Source: Ulota crispa (Eukaryota > Streptophyta > Bryopsida > Orthotrichales > Orthotrichaceae). From it: DNA of 64,000 nt. A program made the position numbers and the translations under genes. The DNA lies in NCBI GenBank assembly GCA_963920765.1, contig OY987243.1, positions 35,897,060 to 35,961,059 of the forward strand, given 5' to 3'. This document shows, one piece after another, positions 22,604-34,254 of the stretch; the stretch's first letter is position 1, and each line of letters opens with the position of its first letter. Under the pieces are notes generated by a model, which did not search any database, was not told where the DNA came from, and worked only from the letters and a program-made list of their open reading frames with translations.

Positions 22604-23559
22604 CTAACCCCTAAAAGACCAAGGGTGTTTTTTGAGAAAAAATCTTATAAACTGTCAACTTTTAGTGCATTGCCCAAAATTGAAAATAAGAACTTTTTTT
22701 CTAAATTTCAACCATACTAAAGAGTGTAAAAAAGATAAACTAACATGTGCAAAAAAATTCAGCTCATTTAACCGCACAAATTGTAAGATTATAACATTTG
22801 AAGTGAGAAAAACAACTTTTTTTCATTCCCACAAAACAAGGTCAGCAGATTTTGAGCCTTCTTAGAGTAGAATTTTTTCTCTACACAAATTTGAGCTTTA
22901 TGAGCATTCATAAGTATATGATGTTAGGTCCACTCATGAAAAAATTCAGAAGCAAATATCGAATCTAGCTTATTCTAAATCACCGTGCAATGCAGGGAGG
23001 TTAAGTGAATTGTGGCAATACACTAGTCATATTTTCATGATTTCTTGTGCAATGAGGAAGTCTTTCATTTGAAATCCAAATAGAGAAAAGTTAGAGACAA
23101 ATATTTGGAATGTGTGAAAAAAAATTCAAGAGCTTTGGGTTTATAGATTGAAAGATATTAGGGCCTGTTAGAAGAAAACATTTTTTTGAAACTCCCCAAA
23201 CATAGATAACAAAGTTTAACTCCCTTCAAAATGTGATGTGAGAGCTGATTTTTTTTTTTTTTTGACAATTCTACGCCTTGTTTTTTTAGTTGCACACTAG
23301 CCAATTTCAAAAGCTAGTTAGAGGTTTAACATAAGATTATTCACAGATGCCCAAATTACCCAAGCTGCCCAAATTATTTTGGACAACATAACTTTTGAAC
23401 TAAGCATTGAACTAGGAAAAAAATTAGATTTCCACTTGGGGGATAGATATTTGCACCTTGTGTAAAATTGCTGAGAACATCCAGTAAAAATCAACTCCAT
23501 ATGACACTACCTGCGTTCTCAAGTGGCTGTTGAACGAACACTTGGTCCTTTATAGTTAA
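22604..23559. mobile_element. TTAA-family element, copy 6
   Basis: The left end is CTAA plus CCCCTAAAAGACC, and the right end is GGTCCTTTATAG plus TTAA. The body is 948 bp and matches copy 4 in reverse orientation over much of its length. Both ends carry point changes relative to the consensus, which indicates an older copy. Confidence 0.75.
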
Positions 23560-23709
23560 GCCTTAAATTTTAAATCTTAGCCAAAAGCACAAGAAAGCAC
23601 GGCAATACCTTTGGCGGAAGTAATATTTTTTGTGGCCAAATTTGAAGGGCATTTTAAATTATTTGAAAGTCAACTAACACGTGTTAAATAACAGGTATAG
23701 GCATGCGTC

Positions 23710-24039
23710 TAAGGCTCGGTTCAAACTAGCGTCCGGCCAAAAATTTCTCAAACGTGATTGGTTGAAATTTGGTTTTACTCCACCATTGGGTTCAGACTAT
23801 GAGTTTGTCTAGCACTTTTACATCCATCTTCACCACCATGGGGACCACCCTATATAGACACGTCAGCAGCCAAGATAGTGAAGATTTGGGGCCTAATCCA
23901 AGGGTGGTACCAAACTTGTACAGCAGAGGCACACTCTTGGATGACACGTGATTACACAGAAAAGTTTTTATCGGGCGGAACACCGGATGGGGTGCCGATT
24001 TTTGTATCTTAGTGGATTGCTAGCCTGAACCGGACCTAA
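23710..24039. mobile_element. Tourist-like MITE with TAA duplication
   Basis: The 324-bp element starts GGCTCGGTTCAAACTAGC and ends GCTAGCCTGAACCGGACC, an imperfect inverted pair. TAA flanks both ends (23,710-23,712 and 24,037-24,039). A 3-bp TAA/TTA target and GG-start termini are typical of PIF/Harbinger-derived Tourist MITEs. No coding capacity. Confidence 0.7.
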
Positions 24040-26981
24040 ATCAATCAGAGTCCAAATTCAAAATTTGTTGTGCTTGTGCTATACGCTTATACGCTTTTCA
24101 ATGAGTTTCTTTTGATAGTATTTTCAAATTCAAATTCCATTTCTATGAATTTTTTTGCTTTAGCATCTTGAGCTTATATATCAGGTAAATTGAGGATGCT
24201 CTTCAGGTTATTGACTAAGCTTAACATTGGCACTCACTATGTACAAGAATCCACTGAGCCAAGTAGGAAGGAATTCAAATTCCTTAATAAGTTTTTGGGT
24301 TGTGCGTCATTGCAACCCAAATTTTTAGCTGCAAGGGTCTGCAAATAGCTTTTCATTGTATTCAATAAACATCAATTTCGTTACAAAAGATGTGTTCCTT
24401 TAAAATGGCACATCGTATCTATCGTAGAATTGAATGGAAACAGACATTAAAAATTGGGAGATGGGAAGGAAAATTAAAGTGGAAATTGTAATGATAGTGC
24501 ATGTTCCCTAAAACTGCTTACATTTATCTTACACTTCAAATCATTATTAAACCCTTCTTCTCTCCTCCAATTTGCCAATGTGAAAATGACATCTCAATAT
24601 TGATTTTTTTAACAAAATTGAAGTCACTGATAAGTAGGTATGTTTGTGTCATATGTAGGGAGGTACCTGTGAACACTGAACACTAGATTAGATGGCATGT
24701 TGTTTAGTGGGGCCAAGGTGGAAAATTGCAATTTTTGCATGAGTCAAAAAAATCTTAGAATTCATTTATTTATCATCAAGAGGTCATTTGGAAATATTGA
24801 ATTCACCATTGGATTTAGAGATCTTGATTTAATTTAGAAACATAAAGAAGGACAACACCAACAAACTCCAACATAGGGGTCAAATTATCACTTTTACCAA
24901 TTGGTTGTAAAAAAGAGTGAGATTTTTCACACTTGCTCCCACAAAATGGCATGCCATTTATCCAAGCTGTGAATACTTCATACAATTTGGAAAACCGTCA
25001 TGAAATTGTAGATAGTTGTTTTGGAGAAGTGCTAGTCATGTTTGTCACATTAGACCAACCCTAAATGCCTACTCATTTGGTTCAAATGCAAAAAATCAAA
25101 ACATATCCGTACACAATTATTTTATTTTATTTATTTATTTTCTGGACATGGACGCAATCCAACATGTGCGCCTTGAAGTTTGCACTTTGCACCCTAATTC
25201 CAACATGGAGAGCCACGTTGCTTGGTCCGGATTGCCTACTAATATACCTTATCCTTCGAGCTAAACTTGCACAAAGTAACAACCATGGTGCCAGTCCCTT
25301 AAAACTTTGTTATTTTACCTGATTATAAGAAGAATGGTGATGCCATGTTCTGGGTGTTATGACTATAGTAGAGAACCTCTCATAAATATCAGTGGGAATC
25401 ATGTTTTATTGTACGTCCTTTCTGATCACCTTGTTTGACATCAGCATACATCATACATATTTGATTTGACGTCACCATCGCCTAGTTCCTGCGTTTGTAG
25501 TAGCAAGTTACCCGAGTCAACATGTAATCATGAATGAAAAGTTACACTATCTCACGTGCGGTCAATGAATGGGGAACATTAAAAACATCCTTATACATTG
25601 TTAGGTATTGCACGTAGTGTTGACCTTAGTTGTTGGATGAACCATGCATGTTTTATGAAATTTGCACGGCATATTATGATGCAACTTCTTTTGCCTCATA
25701 GATTTCACCATCTTATAGCTGGTGCCACAACACAACGATGAAACTAGTCTTGTGAAGGCACATAAAGTTATTGTATATTATGACTTGTATTGTAACCATT
25801 GCATTTCATTAGCAAAATTTTGAACTCTTCGAGAGGCTTTTTAACGCTTTACTGACTATATATATGATAAATACATTGAGAATTGATTACTTTTTGGTCA
25901 CTTGGTTATTAAAGGGTTACTTAATAAGTCTCAAAAAGAATTCCAAGATATGGATATTTACAACAAACAAATTACTAATATAATCTCTATTTTATTTCAC
26001 CTTTTGAGTTCAACGCAATCATAAAAGTTATATTGTTATGCCATCCCAATTCCCAATTGAACAAAGATGTGGGTACAATAAAATCATAAATTCCATTTTA
26101 CTCTATTTGAATAAATGAGTGAAGTACTTGAATAATGACTAGTGAGTACATTTACATAATTATGTTATGGATGTAATGCCTTTTGTGTTGTTTTGGATTG
26201 TGCATGTGGCAAAAGTTCTTCATGAAAGGATTAGATTTCCATTTTATATACATGCTTTTTGTGAGGTACAATTAAAAAATCATACAAGATAGAGACACTT
26301 CACAATTCACACATGCTTCTAATGTACTCACCCTAGTTCAATGAATCTTAAGAGAGTCAAAAATTATGGGTCTCTTGGAGGGCTCAAAATTTTCCTAATG
26401 CTTGGCGCCCATGTATTCTTTGCCGCAATATTGACCTAAGAAAAAGCAAAGTTGCTGGCGTAGGTAAAGCTCCAGGCGTCACTCGACATGTTTGTATGGA
26501 AACTGTACTTCACACTTGCACGACGGCCAGATTCATGTCTTAAATATTCTGACTCCATCAAGTGAACAGTTATACAGCTCTCCCTGGTGTTTTAGATTTA
26601 GAGCACTTACTAAAACTGTGACGCTCGTGTGCTCAGAGCTGGTAGAAATACCTCCGGCTGGTGTAGATTTCAGGTCCTGTGCCATTTTCACAGAAATCTG
26701 CCAGGTTGTTGTTTTGATTACTGATGGAAGGAAGTGTCTACTCGCTTCCGCCATGAAACTTCAACTTACTCGGTATTTGGGTAGAATCATACTCATACTC
26801 TCGTGTGTCCAGCACATGACCAGAGATTTCAATCCTAGGGATCGGAGCTGCTGAGGAAGTGCTTCCACATTCCAACTCCGTCACGTGTTAATTGTGGCAC
26901 GTCTTACCAAATTCTTAAATTTTTGGATCCGTGTCAACCGAAAATCCGAAATGGTTCGATTTCATAATCCTGAAAAACTGC
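24040..26981. other. Intergenic; no gene recognised
   Basis: This is AT-rich until about 26,400, then moderately GC-richer towards the receptor kinase. The 120-codon frame at 26,492-26,854 and others show no domain, signal or splice pattern I can support. No RNA gene was seen. Confidence 0.45.
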
Positions 26982-26985
26982 TTAC

Positions 26986-27234
26986 AACGCCATATTCGTT
27001 AATTTGGGAACTATGTTCAAATTTGGAACTTCTGAAGGTTTAAGGTGATCAGCTTAAAGTCTTAAACCAAGCCTGCAAAAAAAACTAATACACATGCCCT
27101 CGCTTGAGAGAAGGAATTTGGGAGAGAAAAAATCTTAGTGGCTCAGACTAAATCTGATACTAAGGTAACTTTTTGGGTTTAAGGTGAAGTTCAATTTGGG
27201 AATCGATTTTTCCCAATTTAACGAATATTGCGTT
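26986..27234. mobile_element. AACGCCATATTCG-family MITE, intact copy
   Basis: The ends AACGCCATATTCGTTAATTT and AAATTAACGAATATTGCGTT (minus-strand view differs by a few bases) form inverted repeats. They are flanked by TTAC on both sides (26,982-26,985 and 27,235-27,238). A second copy at 31,263-32,519 is flanked by AATA on both sides, so the target duplication is 4 bp in both. It lies about 680 bp upstream of the lectin receptor kinase. Confidence 0.75.
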
Positions 27235-27909
27235 TTACCTCATGGGAAGCAATGACACTCTTAGTTAACAGGTTCGGCTAAATTGGAGGAAAGTCACAAC
27301 ATTGGCACTTTTGAGACCTAAGCTTCATAGCTTTTGTCTAGTTAAGTGTAGCGATTCTAGCGCTCTGAATTGTGCTAATCTAACGACAGTGGTGACCCAT
27401 GATAATGCAATCAAACGTGCTGATTCACACAGGAAATACGCACTCCAACTTGTGCCAACAGTTTCTTTTCGCTTCTGAATTCAATGAGACTCCTAGTACG
27501 AACAGAAACGTGGCCAATGTTCTGGACGGAAAGCCTGATAGACTGTTTCATTAAATTGGCGGTTTTCATAAGCCAAAGGTTGTGACGTAAATCTTCACTA
27601 AGGTCTAATTTTTCGGTCACTAGGACGGGTGTGGATTTAGGGTGGAAGCCGCGCGGCCTGACCAGCACCAAAGTAATTAAAAATCGCCAATTGAACTAGA
27701 TCAAGTTTCTACCTGACAAGGATCAGAGCCTGGTTGCACTGAGTTGTGCTCAGTAACTTGACATTTGTTTGTGCTGCGAGTGGATTTCTTTTTGGCAGCT
27801 GGTTCGTGATTCTCTATGCAAGGTCCTCATCGCAGAGAGCTTAGATTTCCATCGACCTCGGGCAAAGTACAACAAGAAGGACGAGAGGATCAAAAGAACG
27901 TAGTGCAGA
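27235..27909 (+). promoter_or_regulatory. Upstream region of the lectin receptor kinase
   Basis: This interval between the MITE and the ATG should contain promoter and 5' leader. I do not see a convincing TATA box at an informative distance. The last 150 bases are purine-rich, as in a leader. The boundary is positional inference only. Confidence 0.3.
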
Positions 27910-30180
27910 ATGATACTCTTCTACTTACATCTCATCTTCTTATTCAGGTTCCTGCTTCCATCAGCTGCGAGTGAAGACACTCCAATCACCTTCCCCGACT
28001 TCGAAACGGCAGATAATTTTATGACAATCGGAGATGTAGCACATAGTACCACCAATCACTCCTACGTCTTCAACGCTGCCGCTACGCATGCCAGAGGGTC
28101 TTGCGGTGCAGTGTTGTACAACAAAATGGTCCGCATTCAGGATGTAGCAACTGGGAAAGCTGCTTCTTTCAGCACCTCTTTCTCATTCAAGTTCACATAT
28201 CACGGATCATCTCCGGAAAACAGTGGTAACTCCAACGATGCTCTCGGGTTTTCGTTCGCCTTTATACCGCAAGCGATGCAAGGCTTTATGTCCGGGCGGG
28301 CACCATCAGGGGCATGCCATAGTTATCAAGGGGGCCCAGAGTATGACCTCCATCCTCCAGGCTTTGTTGTCATTTGTGGCAGGGGTTGCAACCCCAGTCG
28401 AAACATGCCCAGCAAAGATATCATCAGAGTCTATAAAAACATAGATTACGAGTATGACATCGCCGCGTATACACACAACCTCTGTGGAAACCACACCAGC
28501 TGCTCGTACATTGCAAACGGGAGAGTTTTCACAACTTGGATCGATTTTAACAGCATTCAGCAGATCCTTGAAGTGCGGCTCACGAATGGGTCCTATCCTA
28601 CCGTGCAAAAACCCCTGCAACCTCTTCTAGTAATTCCCAACTACTTGATGCCAAGCACGCTTGATGACGACGTCTTTCTTTCGTTTTGGGGAAGCTCGAC
28701 AACCAGTTATGTCGAGACGCATGAGCTCCTGTCCTGGAGCTTTGGGATACACGAGTCTCACATCCCTTCCTCCGCCATTTCTTTCCTTCGTTCTCTGACA
28801 AAGGCTACACCTGTGCGCATCGCTCTAGGAGTTTTCGGTGTGTTATCTGCCCTGGCGATCCTCGGGTTCATCTCTCGGGTCCTTGCCAGGCTATCAAGGC
28901 ACCACGGTTACACAGCCTTGGATTATTATACCGAGGGTCCTCACGTGTTCTCGTACTCAGAGCTCCGCAAGGCAACTGCGAAGTTTGATGAAAGGAATCT
29001 GCTCGGAGCAGGTGGATCCGGGTCTGTTTACAGAGGCGCTCTAGAAGGTCCACGTGGCGCCACGACGCCGATCGCTGTGAAACAAATCAACTGCTCCCAG
29101 TCAAAGCTCGCCGAGGCCCTGTTTCAAGCAGAAGTGTCCAGCCTAGGTCAGATTCGGCATCGGAATGTGGTGCAACTGTTGGGATGGTGTCAAGAGAAAG
29201 GCCGGTTGCTGCTGGTTTATGACTACATGTCCAACGGCGGCCTTGATAAATGGCTCCACGAAAGGGGCAGCCGTCAAGTTCTGACTCTGCAAATGCGGCA
29301 CTCCATTCTTGAAGGGGTGGGAGCCGCACTGGAATACCTGCACGAAGACTGCCAGCACGTGGTTCTGCATCGAGACATCAAGTCTAGTAATGTTTTGCTC
29401 GACGCGGATTTCAGAGCCCATCTGGGAGACTTTGGACTGGCCCGCTTGATGGATCACCGGAAATCGGACAGAACCACGTTGCCAGCTGGGACTCTGGGCT
29501 ACATGGCACCCGAGATGCCCTACACGGGGAAAGCAACGAAGGAATCGGACGTGTACAGCTTCGGCATGCTGGTGCTGGAAGTGGTGTGCGGACGGCGTCC
29601 TCTGGACATGCAGGCGGTGGAGCCGGAGGATCTGATGCTGTTGAACGCCGTGTGGCGAGCTCGTGAATCAAGGTCATTACTGTCCGCAGTCGATCCAAAA
29701 CTAGTCCAAATTCTGCGACCTTCGATGGTGGAGCCACTTGAAGAGGATGAATCGGCATATGCAATCAACCCTTTCCCCCGAATGTCCACAAGCTCTCACA
29801 GTTTGATCTCCAGCAACACACGAGTCAGAACGGTGGTGGATATCAACATCGAAGTCTGCAAACAAATGCTTATCAATCTGCTTCACTTGGGACTCTTGTG
29901 CTGCCTTCCCAATCCGAAAGCCCGGCCTTCCATGGGACAGGTGAATTGCATCCTCCAGCAAATAAGAGAAGTGGAGAGCCATTTCCATGATGGCACCGTC
30001 GACATGCCTCCCTTGCCAACCAGCAAGCCTTTGGGACTATACCAGTCCTTGGAATTCTCTCAGACGAACCTCAGCCCTACTTCATCAACGCCATCCTTCG
30101 TGTCATCAGCTGACGCCAGGACCTTTGCTGAAAATTCTTCCATGCAACAGGGTTCGGCTAGTTTACACAAGGATGATTAG
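27910..30180 (+). CDS. L-type lectin receptor-like kinase, intronless, 756 aa
   Basis: The protein opens with a signal peptide (residues 1-20, cleavage near PSAAS). Residues 25-280 are a legume-lectin-like ectodomain: ITFPDF, an ALGFSFAFIP strand, TTWIDFNS and SWSFGI are recognisable. About 302-326 (VRIALGVFGVLSALAILGF) is one membrane span. The kinase starts near 363 with GAGGSGSVYRG, then VKQI (catalytic Lys), HRDIKSSN near 487, GDFGLARL near 506 and APE. It is an RD kinase with all catalytic residues present, so likely active. The ectodomain lacks the usual VAVEFDT and ND-x-NHVGID metal/sugar-binding motifs; that region instead reads PPGFVVICGRG and is Cys-rich. Such kinases sit in the plasma membrane and serve in defence or development signalling. 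No intron is needed, as is common in this family. The specific ortholog is not identified. Confidence 0.92.
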   Translation: MILFYLHLIFLFRFLLPSAASEDTPITFPDFETADNFMTIGDVAHSTTNHSYVFNAAATHARGSCGAVLYNKMVRIQDVATGKAASFSTSFSFKFTYHGSSPENSGNSNDALGFSFAFIPQAMQGFMSGRAPSGACHSYQGGPEYDLHPPGFVVICGRGCNPSRNMPSKDIIRVYKNIDYEYDIAAYTHNLCGNHTSCSYIANGRVFTTWIDFNSIQQILEVRLTNGSYPTVQKPLQPLLVIPNYLMPSTLDDDVFLSFWGSSTTSYVETHELLSWSFGIHESHIPSSAISFLRSLTKATPVRIALGVFGVLSALAILGFISRVLARLSRHHGYTALDYYTEGPHVFSYSELRKATAKFDERNLLGAGGSGSVYRGALEGPRGATTPIAVKQINCSQSKLAEALFQAEVSSLGQIRHRNVVQLLGWCQEKGRLLLVYDYMSNGGLDKWLHERGSRQVLTLQMRHSILEGVGAALEYLHEDCQHVVLHRDIKSSNVLLDADFRAHLGDFGLARLMDHRKSDRTTLPAGTLGYMAPEMPYTGKATKESDVYSFGMLVLEVVCGRRPLDMQAVEPEDLMLLNAVWRARESRSLLSAVDPKLVQILRPSMVEPLEEDESAYAINPFPRMSTSSHSLISSNTRVRTVVDINIEVCKQMLINLLHLGLLCCLPNPKARPSMGQVNCILQQIREVESHFHDGTVDMPPLPTSKPLGLYQSLEFSQTNLSPTSSTPSFVSSADARTFAENSSMQQGSASLHKDD

Positions 30181-31258
30181 TCTTAGAGCCCCTTGGGCAA
30201 AGCATGTTCGAGAGTAATTTTATACCTGCCATTACAGACATCAACAGCTTACCCACTCAGATTACTAAGTCAACAGGTAATCCTAAGGAATTTGTATGGT
30301 CATTTGTTCCAAATTCGATTGTAAATCATCAAGTTAGTCAAACATCGGATACATCTTTTGTTGTGCATGAACTTATTCTTACAGAGCAAGCTTATTTGCC
30401 ATAGTGTCCGCTATGACTGAAAACAAGAGGTATTACAGTAGATAAGAATCCAGGAACCTGCAAATATGAGCATATGAGCTCTGTCCACATTCATGAAGGA
30501 GTCGGCTAAAGATCTTATTCCTCAGAGCTCGAAAGGAAGAACTCTCCAACATGACTTCGATAAAAGCGAAGTTTGTTCTAGCAAATACTAAGTGGGAGAA
30601 TTGGTGTACTTGGCGGTGGGAGATATCTCCTTTCGGTGCACCAAACTCCACAGTCTAGGAATTTATCTGAGTTTAGTGATCTGTGCTCCCTTGTATCTGT
30701 TTGGCAAACAAAATGAGTCAGTTTTGCAACAGACTCAAATCTGAAGGAATATTCCAATTCGATTAAGATTCAACTTGCTTTCGTGTCAATGAGAGGTACA
30801 ATCTCAGTGGTGACCCCATGCTCAGGGTGTTGCCATTAATTGCCTTGCACTGTTGCAAAATCGTTGTGTACTCTGATCGGATGACAAACTCCATAGAACA
30901 TGCCTTCAAGTTGAGGGATTTCAAACCACCAACTTCAGAGAAAACAAACCGTGGCCCTTGCAGTTGGGCTTCACATTTCGCGTTATAAGAACCTGGACGT
31001 GAATCCTGCTCCTCTACAGCCAATGTAGAGAAAACAAGCAAATGCAGCAGTGGAGAAGAGGGGTTGGGCAAACAAATTAAAGATAGTAGGTTGTAGTTGA
31101 CTGATGTATGAAAATTTGTTTGCTGAATATTCCACTGAATGATTCAACAAAATGGATGCATCCGAAAGATACACATCTAATCTTGGAATTAAAATGATTA
31201 TCATCAACGCTCAAAATCACATTCCACACTATGTTTGAACTCTTGAGACTAAGGGTGC
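30181..31258. other. 3' region of receptor kinase and intergenic DNA
   Basis: The first few hundred bases presumably include the kinase 3' UTR. Frames on the minus strand at 30,433-30,651 and 30,763-31,071 show no domain. No clear polyadenylation signal is claimed. Confidence 0.4.
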
Positions 31259-31285
31259 AATAAACGCCATATTCGTTAATTTGGG

Positions 31286-32116
31286 TTAACCCCTAAAGGA
31301 CTTGATCCATTTTGAAATGGTCAAACTTCATGTCTAAGCTCAATTTTGTCTTTTAAAGTGTGTTCAAACAACAATTTTATATTTTTATTGCTTGAAACTA
31401 TGCATAATATATCACTGCAAGAAATTTCAATTTATTCCATTGTAATTGTTATCATTTTTTTTTCAAAGAATGAAATAAGTTAAAATAGCAAAAAAAAACC
31501 AAATTACTTGAACTTTTTTCAAGGGACTTCTATGAAAAAATTGCAATTGTTTATTTTATTTTTACACCCAAAACAACCACAACAAATAATTTAAAGTCAA
31601 ATTTGACTATCAAACCAAATTTATTCTTATATTTAATTAATCTATAAAATTTTGATATTTTTTGCTGGTAGACACATTCATTTTCTATTTACGCTAATTT
31701 TTTTGATAAATCTGATGGAAAATTCGAATTATTGTGATTTTTTAAAACTAAATGTGGAAATAAAATAATATCAATTAGAATATATTAAAAAAATCTATAA
31801 TTTCTACCATAAATGAATGGTAGAATAGGAAATGTAGTTTTGTAGTTTAAGTTTAAAATGCATTTAAAGAGTAGAAAATATGAATGAAAAACACACCATG
31901 TTGTGTTATTTGGATTCTAACACTTAGAGCTTTCAATGGAAATAACTCTTTCAAATTTTGACATTTTTCAAAAAAATTAAATGGAATAGAAAGAAAAGTT
32001 GTCAAGCTTCATTTTATTAGTTTGAGCCCCATACCAAAAATCAATATTTTGAAAGTTACAATCTGGGTTGACCAAGGCGCATCTAAAAAGTGGATGCGTG
32101 GACCTTTAAGGGTTAA
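31286..32116. mobile_element. TTAA-family element, copy 7, nested
   Basis: The left end is TTAA plus CCCCTAAAGGACTTG, and the right end is GGACCTTTAAGGG plus TTAA. Both target copies are perfect. The body is 823 bp (31,290-32,112), strongly AT-rich and non-coding. It was inserted in the GTTAATTTGGG part of the host MITE. Confidence 0.85.
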
Positions 32117-32181
32117 GGTGACCACCTTAAACCGAGCTCTAGGTGTAAGGTGAGTACAACTTGGGAATCTGATTTTTCCAA

Positions 32182-32510
32182 TTTAATGAAGTAAAAAATT
32201 TCATGGATACCTTTGAAGTTTGCAATAATTTCATAGGTACCCCTGCTTTTTCAGAAATTTCACAATTACCCTTGGACAAAAAATTTCAGGTGTTTTTTTT
32301 GTTATGCATGTCACTTCCCTTCTTCCTTTGTGTGCACACAATTTCTTTCTTGTTATGGGTGTGCACAAAGGAAGAAGGGAAGTAACATGCAGAACAAAAA
32401 AAACGCCTCAAAATTTTGGTCCAAGGGTATCTGTGAAATTTCAGAAGCAGGGGTATCTATGAAATTATTGCAAACTTCAGGGGTATCCATGAAATTTTCC
32501 CTTTAATGAA
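32182..32510. mobile_element. 311-bp hairpin element with 9-bp duplication (Mutator-like)
   Basis: The body 32,191-32,501 is almost entirely an inverted repeat. The ends AAAATTTCATGGATACC and GGTATCCATGAAATTTT are near perfect. The 9-bp direct repeat TTTAATGAA flanks it exactly. Long inverted repeats with 9-bp duplication are typical of Mutator-like elements. The intact MITE at 26,986 supplies the empty site. Confidence 0.88.
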
Positions 32511-32523
32511 TATGGCGTTAATA

Positions 32524-34254
32524 CCTTGGATGTTGATGTTATACATTAGGTGGCACCATACATACAGTGACAAACTTACATTACAATTTATATGTGTACA
32601 TATTAGACAAAGTTGAAAGAATAAAACATGGATCTACTTCCAAATGGGACTTTCATTATGTGGGGAGTTGATATTTAATACGTGTTGTGTCCATTTTTAT
32701 ATCCAAAATGTGCCTACCATAGCCTATAGGATGTGTTAAGACTCAACCACAAAAGTCCAGAAACCGAGAGGCAACCTAGTCGTTACAAGAGGATAAATGG
32801 ATTTCATTTTCTTGTACTAAATACGGTAGGATTATAAATCATAATTCTACAATTCAAGAGTGCAACACCTTAGAAACTGCATCAGTGTTACTTGTTTCAG
32901 AAGTTCGATCTACCAATGGACTAGCTGCTAGTATAGATTGAGAGTTTGTGTATGACCTGTTTGAGGGGTAGCCTATTGTTATGAATATGTCTCCTAAGGT
33001 TTCAACTTTGAAAACAACAAAACAGCTTGTATTGGATTTCGTGTGAAGATGCTAACAACCTCATTTGGTCACTTTCACATTCGCAGAAACATGTGTACCA
33101 CATCCAACCAAAGTTACAATCACTGCTCTGCTCTGCACCTGAAAACCAAGTTGCAAAAAAGGCAAGAAAGTTAATTATGGGCCCGGCTCACGTTCCACCC
33201 AAAGTTTGAACAAATGTAGCATAATCTTTTCCTAGACTCCTGTATATTATTCAAAAATCTGTGTCCGTCAATTGATTTAGAGTTTATAGGCAACAACGTA
33301 ACGAAAACCAAGTCTGTATCTCACATAAAGTGGCAGCAAGTAAGATGGAAGCAACCAGATAACTTACCTTGACTAGGTCACACGTGAGTCCACTTCATAT
33401 CACGTACCATCCGGCGAAATTTTCAGCTCCAATCCCGCAGCATCTCCTCTCTCTTCTTAAGCATAAAAAAAAGCAGCCAAAGAGATTTGAAGGGTACCGT
33501 ATAAGCATTAAGATCCTAATGAACCTCAACTAGACACAGCACACCACCAACTCTTCATTAACTTTCTAGCATACCCAAGCACGTTGGGTCGTTCACCGTC
33601 AAACAAAGAAAGATTTTGGTTTGTTGCTTTCTCGTCAAGTTTACCAGGAAGTTGGCAGACTAGACCGAAAACACACCAAAAAATAATCGAACAACAAGAT
33701 GCAGTAAACAGTCTACATAGACTGCAATATCAATTACAGATATATGTTCAAAGACACAATATAGAGGTGAGCATTGCAGTCATCAGGTCCGAGGCTTTCT
33801 AAGAGCCCAGAATCCGCTGTGAGCCGTCAGGTGAAGTATAATCGTCCATGATTGCGTCTTAAGGCAAGCAAAGTGACCGCCTTGAGCTCCAGACTGCAGA
33901 GGGAAGAACGTAAAGAAGAGCAAATTGTAACTATAAAAGAAAGGTGTCAGTCGTTTTGGCCTCGCTCTATCTATCAACAAAGTGTTGACCTAAGAAACTC
34001 AACCTTATCGGACACCCTCAAAGAATTAAAACAATGAATAGCTGTTAAAAATCTCATTAAAGCTCTCCTGCACCTATGGTCACCTGTCTAATTTTACACG
34101 GCCACTAAATGATACAATGCACGAGCCTGCTTAGCAGGCCTTCTCTGCATATAAATTGCTTACACAAACCGATTCTCTTCGCAACATCGACATTTGGAGT
34201 TCCTGACGTAGAACATCCCAAGATGCACCTTGGCGACCTTGGTGTGAGTCAAAC
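32524..34254. other. Intergenic and COG1 3' region
   Basis: No gene is recognised. The part next to 34,254 should hold the COG1 3' UTR. Several frames (33,584-33,802 and 33,852-34,037) lack domains. Sequence from about 33,300 is less AT-rich and might contain UTR or a weakly conserved exon, but none can be supported. Confidence 0.4.

Larger units (their letters stand above)
31263..32519. mobile_element. AACGCCATATTCG-family MITE split by two later insertions
   Basis: The left end AACGCCATATTCGTTAATTT at 31,263 and the right end ATGAATATGGCGTT at 32,519 match the intact copy at 26,986. AATA flanks both sides (31,259-31,262 and 32,520-32,523). Between them lie a TTAA-family element and a 311-bp hairpin, each with its own target duplication inside MITE sequence. 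The MITE remnant is about 110 bp, shorter than the intact copy, so it also has an internal deletion. Confidence 0.8.

Noticed and set aside
26492..26854. 120-codon frame as a candidate gene upstream of the receptor kinase
   Set aside because: No domain, no signal, no splice context, and an overlapping opposite-strand frame of similar quality.
28223..29988. Multiple frames of 60-117 codons overlapping the receptor kinase
   Set aside because: They are out-of-frame shadows of a single well-supported coding sequence.
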